Below, one piece after another: positions 1-3,572 of a stretch of DNA of 7,564 nt. Made by a program: the position numbers and the translations under genes. The DNA is from Pseudomonadota bacterium (GTDB lineage: Bacteria; Pseudomonadota; Gammaproteobacteria; Burkholderiales; Thiobacillaceae), in assembly GCA_021836225.1 (NCBI GenBank), contig JAKBJA010000001.1:1-7564 (forward strand), in the 5' to 3' direction. Within the stretch, counting starts at the first letter, position 1. Each line of letters begins with the position of its first letter. The notes under the pieces were generated by a model, which was not told the origin of the DNA, searched no databases, and was given only the letters and a program-made list of their open reading frames with translations.

Positions 1-119
1 GCGTACGCTCGGATGTCAACCTGGCAATCTGGCGTGCCTTCAAGACAGCCGGCATTGTCATTCCCTATCCCCAGCGCGATCTGCATATCCGCAGCGGGGT
101 GGACGCATTGAAGCCGTAG
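1..119 (+). CDS. MscS-family mechanosensitive ion channel, C-terminal end (partial)
   Basis: The open frame enters from the left edge, with the first complete codon at base 3, and ends at TAG 117-119, leaving 38 residues. The peptide reads through SDVNLAIWRAFKTAGIVIPY and then PQRDLHIR. This is the characteristic end of the cytoplasmic domain of small-conductance mechanosensitive channels, where a short helix (IWRAFKxAGI) is followed by the IPxPQRDLH strand. The family forms heptameric inner-membrane pores that open under membrane tension and release solutes during hypo-osmotic shock. The membrane segments and the pore lie outside the window, so the subtype (short MscS-like or long MscK/MscM-like) cannot be told. 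No U-tract terminator follows the stop. The family call is firm because the motif is diagnostic; everything upstream is unseen. Confidence 0.88.
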   Translation, partial: VRSDVNLAIWRAFKTAGIVIPYPQRDLHIRSGVDALKP

Positions 120-291
120 TCGGCGTGGGCGGTGCAGGGGGTGCCGCGTTCGAATCCCGGGAGGGCCAAACAAGGAGCGAACAGGATCAGCCCCGGCCCG
201 GTATCGTCCTGGTTGTGCCGGGTCGTCGGCAGCCGGCTAGACACACCCCGGTTCAGGGGTCCTGCAGCCAGCCAATCGAAGCAGAGTCCCT

Positions 292-319
292 TTGCTTCCT
301 GCACTTCACGGACTATAAA
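292..319 (+). promoter_or_regulatory. Candidate sigma70 promoter upstream of the cysteine-rich exported protein gene
   Basis: A TATAAA hexamer at 314-319 (5 of 6 to the -10 consensus) lies 16 bases after TTGCTT at 292-297 (3 of 6 to the -35 consensus). If used, transcription would start near 326 and leave a leader of about 210 bases that contains the hairpin at 328-344 and the dyad at 479-501. The weak -35 keeps confidence low. Confidence 0.3.
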
Positions 320-478
320 AAATGCGAGCGAGCGGGAGACTCGCCCGTCCGAAACGCAAGCCGGATTTTGAAGCGCTTCCCCATTGAGCAGAAATGTATC
401 CGACAAGCTCAAGGAGTCGGCTTCGGCGTGCTCAAGCGTATCGGCGTCCACACATAAAACGCGGAGAACAGAAAATCC

Positions 479-501
479 AGGCCGTCCCTTTGGGTCGGCC
501 T
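479..501 (+). repeat. Near-perfect inverted repeat (hairpin) in the leader of the cysteine-rich protein gene
   Basis: AGGCCG at 479-484 pairs with CGGCCT at 496-501 and CCC at 486-488 pairs with GGG at 492-494, around a TTT loop, with one T-T mismatch between the two helices. The result is a 9-bp stem ending 36 bases before the ATG at 538. No T-run follows directly (the next is TTTTT at 518-522), so it is not a standard terminator. It could be an operator, an RNA stability element or an attenuator. Confidence 0.6.
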
Positions 502-524
502 GTCTTGACTAACGCTGTTTTTCC

Positions 525-531
525 GGGGAGG
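525..531 (+). promoter_or_regulatory. Ribosome binding site fixing the start at 538
   Basis: GGGGAGG lies 6 bases before ATG 538. It decides between this start and an in-frame upstream ATG at 394, which lacks a comparable site and would put 48 charged residues in front of a clear signal peptide. Confidence 0.75.
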
Positions 532-537
532 TGTTCC

Positions 538-1644
538 ATGTTTGGAGTCGTACGATGGGTGGTTTTGCTGAAAATTTCACTTGCGGGGCTCGGGATGATG
601 ATGAGCCTGCAAGCTGCGGCGACGCAGGAGGTCTTGAAACCTGCCGATGGTGAAGGTACGCCCAGTGACCGGGTCAGAATCACCTGGGTCATGAACTCAG
701 GTGATTCAACGTCTCAGGTTTGTCTGACGAATACATGCAACCTGAGTATTGGCCGATTTATGCGTTTCCCCCTTCCGTCCACCGCTGCTTGTAAGTGTTT
801 TGATCAGGATTCTGAGGAGGTAACGGAGCGTCCACGCAAGTCCGCCGAGATTCCGTACGCTGACCTGGCCGTTGGCGCCCGGCAACCGGACCGCGTCGCC
901 TGGACGGTGGTTGCATTTCAACCGACCGGCGAAATCGGAAAATTCAAGATAATCAGTCACGTGGGAAGCGGAACCAGTTACCGCATGCTCACGCCCGTAA
1001 ACCTCAAGCTGGTGGAGTACGGCGAGCGCATGGGCTTGACCTGGAATAGCGTCCCCAATGCCGACTCTTACCTGGTTGAGGCGTGTTGTTCGGCGGAAGG
1101 CTCGCGCGCCACCGAACTGGTGCGCGGCGATGCATTCAGCATGCCCTTGCCGGAAGCCCTGCGCGCCGGGTGCGAAACCCCCGCGCGGGGCGCGAAGGCC
1201 GCGGTGCGCGCCTGTCGCAATGGCGGCTGCGGTGACGCGGCCACGCTCGATGTTTGCTCGCCCAGGAATTTCTCCGTCCGCAAGGCCGAGGACCAGGGTG
1301 CGCGCGATTTCGTGTTCAGATGGTCGCCGGTGGGAGGGGCCGATTCCTACCTGCTGGAAATCTGTTGCGATGCGGCGGGGCAGACCGAGAAGCGTCTGAT
1401 CGGCAAAGGCACGCATGCCGATGACAATATGTTCGAGCTACTCTCGAACGGAATGCCTTATGTCATGAAAGTGGAAAATCGGTTCGATACCGTGGGCTGT
1501 ACTTTGGGGCCTGGGAGCATCGCAAACGGTACAGGCTTCAAAGCCTCACTGCGGCCGTGTACAAACGGGGTATGTGGTGAAAGCCAGTCAGCCAGGTTCT
1601 GCAGGCCGGTGCTTCCCGTGCAGCCGGGGTTGCCGGGCGCATGA
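538..1644 (+). CDS. Exported cysteine-rich protein with two fibronectin-III-like six-cysteine modules, function unknown
   Basis: This 368-residue protein is of no family I can name. Residues 1-28 form a Sec signal peptide: R6 and K12, a hydrophobic core, and a likely cut after AAA (26-28). An N-terminal part (about 40-145) has W50 and Cys 62, 67, 85 and 87. Two modules then share a layout: W169, ADSYL, vicinal Cys 183-184, then Cys 212, 226, 231 and 240; and W262, ADSYL, vicinal Cys 276-277, then Cys 321, 341, 346 and 355. The Trp-to-Cys-Cys distance (14) and the last three cysteine spacings (4 and 8 residues between) are identical in both. The W and Y/L strand pattern suggests a fibronectin-III or similar beta-sandwich; the even cysteine count per module suggests disulfides formed in the periplasm or outside the cell. 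The start is set by the ribosome site at 525-531. The gene stands alone and converges on the next gene. Base composition is mosaic: near 50% GC at both ends and about 60-78% in the middle. Confidence 0.85.
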   Translation: MFGVVRWVVLLKISLAGLGMMMSLQAAATQEVLKPADGEGTPSDRVRITWVMNSGDSTSQVCLTNTCNLSIGRFMRFPLPSTAACKCFDQDSEEVTERPRKSAEIPYADLAVGARQPDRVAWTVVAFQPTGEIGKFKIISHVGSGTSYRMLTPVNLKLVEYGERMGLTWNSVPNADSYLVEACCSAEGSRATELVRGDAFSMPLPEALRAGCETPARGAKAAVRACRNGGCGDAATLDVCSPRNFSVRKAEDQGARDFVFRWSPVGGADSYLLEICCDAAGQTEKRLIGKGTHADDNMFELLSNGMPYVMKVENRFDTVGCTLGPGSIANGTGFKASLRPCTNGVCGESQSARFCRPVLPVQPGLPGA

Positions 1645-1802
1645 CTTAAGTTCGTTTTTTCGGGAATGAGTTGGGGCAACGGGCTCAAGTCTTGCAATGC
1701 AATATTTCCCGGTCAGGGAAACCACACTGCAAGACCCGGCGCCGAAGGCATGCCCGCTTCCCCCATCAGGCAGGCCAAACGGGAACGATCAGGTGGGGTC
1801 TT
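1645..1802. other. Convergent spacer with nested inverted repeats
   Basis: This 158-bp spacer separates two genes that end facing each other. It holds a T6 run (1655-1660) just after the first stop and two inverted repeats annotated separately. No short gene with a credible start is visible. Termination of both genes probably happens here, but neither repeat is followed by a proper U-tract in either direction. Confidence 0.5.
1689..1735. repeat. Two-tier inverted repeat, possible bidirectional terminator or structured RNA
   Basis: The outer arms GTCTTGCA (1689-1696) and TGCAAGAC (1728-1735) are perfectly complementary. Inside them TTTCCC (1705-1710) pairs with GGGAAA (1716-1721) around GGTCA. 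The two helices are separated by 8 and 6 unpaired bases. The position between convergent genes suggests a transcription end or RNA-protecting structure. The absence of a following T-run argues against a classic intrinsic terminator. Confidence 0.5.
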
Positions 1803-1822
1803 TCAGTTCTTTTTGGCCTGCC
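1769..1822. repeat. 11-bp inverted repeat spanning the 3' end of the leftward gene
   Basis: GGCAGGCCAAA (1769-1779) is the exact reverse complement of TTTGGCCTGCC (1812-1822), with 32 bases between. The right arm lies inside the coding end of the leftward gene, encoding its GQAK residues, and the left arm is beyond its stop. It would fold in the 3' end of that mRNA. Confidence 0.5.
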
Positions 1823-2798
1823 CGGGCGCCGTGGCGTTCGAGCCGCCGCCGGCATGGCTGGCACCCGACAGGGAAACATGCTGGCCGCCGGCCGACACTA
1901 CGCCGGCGCCCTGGGTGCTGGAGGTGATCTTGTGTGACTGCCCCTTGCCGCCGCCATGCGCCGAGCCGCCCATGCTGCCACCTGCGGCAGATACGATGCC
2001 GGCTCCGTTCGCTTTGCCGCCGCCGCTGGGAATGTAACCGTTGGAACGGGCGTGCGAAGTGGACGCCGACTTGGACGAACTGGGGATATAACCGTTGGAG
2101 TGGGCGTGCGATGCCTGCCCGGACTTGGTTGTCGAACTCGAAATATAGCCGCCCTTGCCGGTGGTTTTCGACTGGCTGGCGGACGTCGCGGTGGCGGTCT
2201 GTTTCGTCGCGCCCGTGCCCTTGCCCATGATCTGGCCGACGGTTATGCCGTATTCCTTGGCGATCTGGCCCCAGCCCATGCCGTCGGCGCGCATGACGAG
2301 AATGCCGTCGACCTGGGTGCCGTTGATGTCGCCGCCGAGCAGGACGGCAGACAGTTCTTCGGTGGTCGGCTGGGTGATGCCCATCTGGTTCAATTGTGCC
2401 TGCGCCAGCTTCAGGGTGATGCGGACGTTGCCGTAGCCCATGGTTCCGGTAGGCGGATCGATGGTGGTTGTGGATGGGGTGGACGTCGTGGTGGTCGAGG
2501 TGCTCGTGGTGCTCGTGGTGTCTGATTCCGACTCGAGGCTGAAAGCGGTGCCCTGGCGCAAGCCGGAAACGACGGCGCTGGCCTGCTCCTCGCCGCCGAG
2601 GAACTCGGCGAACTCGGCACTCAGCTTGGCTTCGGTCGTGGTCGACGTGCCGATGGCGGTCGTGGTGGCGGATGTGCTGGTCGTTTCTGTCGTGGTGGTC
2701 GTTGCGCTGGCCTCCTCTGCATGGGCGGCGGGGTAAGCCGCTGCAAGACAGCAGGCCAGGAGCAGGGAACGCATTTTCAGGTGGTCGGGGTGTTTCAT
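1803..2798 (-). CDS. Secreted Thr/Ser/Gly-rich protein with a conserved GMGWGQIA core, function unknown
   Basis: This 331-residue protein has a signal peptide with likely cleavage after AHA (25-27). Two Thr/Ser tracts (about 30-55 and 93-113) flank a short folded piece (58-88) containing EFLGGEEQASAVVSGLRQGT. A core at about 118-195 follows: MGYGNVRITLKLAQAQL, then GITQPTTEEL, then RADGMGWGQIAKEYGITVGQ. From memory, similar unnamed exported proteins with an FxG...LR.GT piece and a GMGWGQIA core occur in Betaproteobacteria; I cannot check this. The C-terminal third is Gly/Ser-rich with tandem GYI repeats (217-262) and two GAG[IV]VSA copies (265 and 297). The low-complexity arms suggest an extracellular or wall-exposed filamentous or adhesive protein, which is inference only. 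The first of two nearby Met codons is chosen because GAGGAG (2806-2811, minus strand) sits 7 bases ahead. It lies 15 bases downstream of the lipoprotein gene, so the two are very probably co-transcribed. Confidence 0.85.
   Translation of the reverse strand: MKHPDHLKMRSLLLACCLAAAYPAAHAEEASATTTTTETTSTSATTTAIGTSTTTEAKLSAEFAEFLGGEEQASAVVSGLRQGTAFSLESESDTTSTTSTSTTTTSTPSTTTIDPPTGTMGYGNVRITLKLAQAQLNQMGITQPTTEELSAVLLGGDINGTQVDGILVMRADGMGWGQIAKEYGITVGQIMGKGTGATKQTATATSASQSKTTGKGGYISSSTTKSGQASHAHSNGYIPSSSKSASTSHARSNGYIPSGGGKANGAGIVSAAGGSMGGSAHGGGKGQSHKITSSTQGAGVVSAGGQHVSLSGASHAGGGSNATAPGQAKKN
2013..2150 (-). repeat. In-frame tandem repeats of 57 and 54 bp encoding GYI[PS]SS...SHA.SN units
   Basis: Reading leftward, a 19-residue unit (217-235), an 18-residue unit (236-253) and a partial third unit (254-262) each begin GYI[PS]S; the first two end SHA[HR]SN. 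At DNA level the element ATAACCGTTGGA recurs 54 bases apart in near-identical context, and a diverged ATATAGCC lies 57 bases further on. Repeats of whole-codon length allow copy-number change without frameshift. Confidence 0.75.
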
Positions 2799-2805
2799 GG
2801 CCTGT

Positions 2806-2811
2806 CTCCTC
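2806..2811 (-). promoter_or_regulatory. Ribosome binding site of the leftward Thr/Ser-rich protein gene
   Basis: GAGGAG on the minus strand is 7 bases before the ATG at 2798 and only 2 bases beyond the TAA (2814-2816) of the upstream lipoprotein gene. Ribosomes finishing the lipoprotein would cover this site, so translation of the two genes may be coupled. Confidence 0.7.
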
Positions 2812-2813
2812 TT

Positions 2814-3242
2814 TTATCCCTTGGAAAGAACCCGTTCGGTTTGAAGCATGATCTCCTGCGCGGTGGCACTGTCCTTCAGCAGGCCGTTACTGGCAATGAC
2901 GCGCATCCGGGTGGTTCGCGGGGTGAGGGGTTCGAGCAGCACCTCGATATCGCGATCCTTGGCCGTTGCATTGATGACGCGTTCGCCCATTTTGTTGGTC
3001 GAGCGCGAAACAACCTTGACGCCCATGTCGCGCATGGCTTCGACGCTGCCATTCTCGACCGTTTTTATGGGGGCGGTGAACGTCCTGTAAATGATGCCGC
3101 CAAGGGTATGCGAGACCCCCACGCCGGCGCCGAGCGAGGCGGCGGTAAGCGTCACCGGATCACATCCGGCAGCGCTGACAACCAGCACGAGGGCGGTGAT
3201 TGCGGAACGGGTTTTCTGACAACTCAATCGGGGCATATGCAT
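2814..3242 (-). CDS. DUF3568-family lipoprotein
   Basis: This is a 142-residue protein from ATG 3242. An in-frame TTG at 3257 (147 residues) and an ATG at 3236 (140 residues) are alternatives; none has a good ribosome site. A basic N-terminus is followed by a hydrophobic stretch (ITALVLVVSAAGC) ending in a lipobox, with the acylated Cys at 27. After a Gly/Ala-rich linker (35-50), the domain at about 50-140 follows the DUF3568 pattern: [IV]YRTF.AP...., a helix ending RDMGVKVV, strands ERVINATAKDRDIEVLLEPL and TRMRVIAS, and a last helix (DSATAQEIMLQTERVL). Family members are small envelope lipoproteins of unknown role. Residue +2 is Asp (CDP), which under the E. coli Lol rule favours retention in the inner membrane. 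It is the first gene of a two-gene operon, divergent from the FecR/DUF6600 gene. The lipoprotein call is firm; the family call is from pattern recognition. Confidence 0.8.
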   Translation of the reverse strand: MHMPRLSCQKTRSAITALVLVVSAAGCDPVTLTAASLGAGVGVSHTLGGIIYRTFTAPIKTVENGSVEAMRDMGVKVVSRSTNKMGERVINATAKDRDIEVLLEPLTPRTTRMRVIASNGLLKDSATAQEIMLQTERVLSKG

Positions 3243-3377
3243 CGTATGTGCTTGCAAAAGTGTGGCCGGTCTTGAAAATCCTTGGGCAATAACAAGACAG
3301 TCTGCTTTGGCCAGGAACGAAATAGAAAATTCATGTTCCTTCTGCCGGCTTCAAAGTGATATGCGCAACAGTTGTCC

Positions 3378-3420
3378 CGGTTTGCCTGTGCAGGCGGCGA
3401 GGCTAAGACCTCGCAAACCG
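3378..3420. repeat. Nested dyads in the divergent control region
   Basis: CGGTTTGC (3378-3385) and GCAAACCG (3413-3420) are perfect inverted arms. Between them lie two smaller dyads: GCCTG-TG-CAGGC (3384-3395) and GCGAGG-CTAAGA-CCTCGC (3397-3414). As DNA this could be a pair of operators for a dimeric regulator serving both directions; as RNA the outer stem could stack on GAGG/CCTC with a 13-base bulge. Confidence 0.5.
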
Positions 3421-3497
3421 TATAACGGCAACTTGGTTTCTAAAGTTTAACCCTGGTGGATTTGCTTGCTTCCCCAGTACGGGGGCGTTCGAAGGGC

Positions 3498-3503
3498 TAT
3501 AAA
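3498..3503 (+). promoter_or_regulatory. Candidate -10 box of the FecR/DUF6600 gene
   Basis: TATAAA (5 of 6 to consensus) lies 69 bases before ATG 3573, inside CTATAAAAA, the same 9-mer found at the candidate promoter near 313-321. No good -35 is present at 16-18 bases spacing, so use would need an activator or another sigma factor. Confidence 0.25.
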
Positions 3504-3512
3504 AAGAGAATT

Positions 3513-3545
3513 GGGAAAGCAAAAGGTTTGCCCCCTGATTTTTTT
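3513..3545 (+). terminator. Terminator-like hairpin with a T7 tract in the leader of the FecR/DUF6600 gene
   Basis: GCAAA (3519-3523) pairs with TTTGC (3527-3531) around AGG. GGG (3513-3515) can extend the stem with CCC (3532-3534) across an AAA bulge. A run of seven T follows at 3539-3545, four bases past the extended stem. The stem is short, but the arrangement resembles an intrinsic terminator placed 28 bases before the start codon, which fits a leader attenuator. It could also end transcription arriving from upstream. Confidence 0.35.
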
Positions 3546-3562
3546 GCGACCCCCCGGACAGT

Positions 3563-3567
3563 GGGAG
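3563..3567 (+). promoter_or_regulatory. Ribosome binding site fixing the start at 3573
   Basis: GGGAG ends 5 bases before ATG 3573. This start places a standard signal peptide at the N-terminus, unlike the longer frame open from 3456. Confidence 0.65.
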
Positions 3568-3572
3568 ACCCC

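Larger units (their letters stand above)
120..537. other. Gene-free region between the MscS-like gene and the cysteine-rich exported protein gene
   Basis: These 418 bases show no reading frame with a convincing start, ribosome site or recognisable product; the frames present are short and look like spurious translations. The stretch holds a candidate promoter (292-319), a hairpin with arms GCGAG/CTCGC at 328-344, a 10-bp palindrome GAAGCGCTTC at 370-379, a cccc/gggg hairpin near 247-260, and the strong dyad at 479-501. At 144-160 the sequence resembles a tRNA T-arm (TTCGAAT loop), but no matching acceptor arm is visible. I see no U-tract terminator for the upstream channel gene. Confidence 0.6.
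3243..3572. other. Divergent control region between the lipoprotein operon and the FecR/DUF6600 gene
   Basis: These 330 bases carry no convincing gene. They are more AT-rich than their neighbours and hold an inverted repeat AGGAAC (3313-3318)/GTTCCT (3335-3340), the nested dyads at 3378-3420, a TATAAA box at 3498-3503 and a terminator-like hairpin at 3513-3545. Promoters for both directions must lie here. I found no good -35/-10 pair for the leftward operon. A reading frame continuous with the rightward gene begins at 3456, but its 39 extra codons precede a clear signal peptide and are judged untranslated. Confidence 0.6.

Noticed and set aside
141..168. tRNA 3'-end-like sequence (TTCGAAT loop with CCGCG/CCCGG arms)
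   Set aside because: The T-stem has a C-C mismatch, no encoded CCA follows at the right place, and no GGCCCTC-like 5' acceptor strand or anticodon arm lies upstream, where the channel gene ends. A decayed tRNA or attachment-site relic cannot be excluded; tRNAscan-SE or a genome repeat search would decide.
324..366. Possible c-di-GMP (GEMM-I) riboswitch, suggested by ACGCAAGCCGG after a hairpin
   Set aside because: Only a short piece resembles the motif. The upstream GCAAACC-type strand, the GNRA loop and its receptor are missing. An Infernal search with the GEMM model would settle it.
394..537. Upstream extension of the cysteine-rich protein by 48 residues
   Set aside because: It would cover the 479-501 dyad and precede a clear signal peptide; ATG 538 has a strong ribosome site.
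706..1416. Opposite-strand frame of 236 codons
   Set aside because: It is antisense to the cysteine-rich exported protein, whose repeated cysteine modules and signal peptide show which frame is coding.
3371..3455. Integron attC-like site (GTTTAAC near 3445 and flanking dyads)
   Set aside because: No matching GTTRRRY core lies at the expected distance, and no integrase or cassette array is present.
3453..3475. Possible sigma54 promoter (GG...GC elements near TTTGCTTGC)
   Set aside because: The GG and GC elements are 11 bases apart rather than the required 10, and the TGGCAC part is poor.
3456..3572. Upstream extension of the FecR/DUF6600 protein by 39 residues
   Set aside because: The extension has no ribosome site, contains the terminator-like hairpin, and would bury the signal peptide inside the protein.
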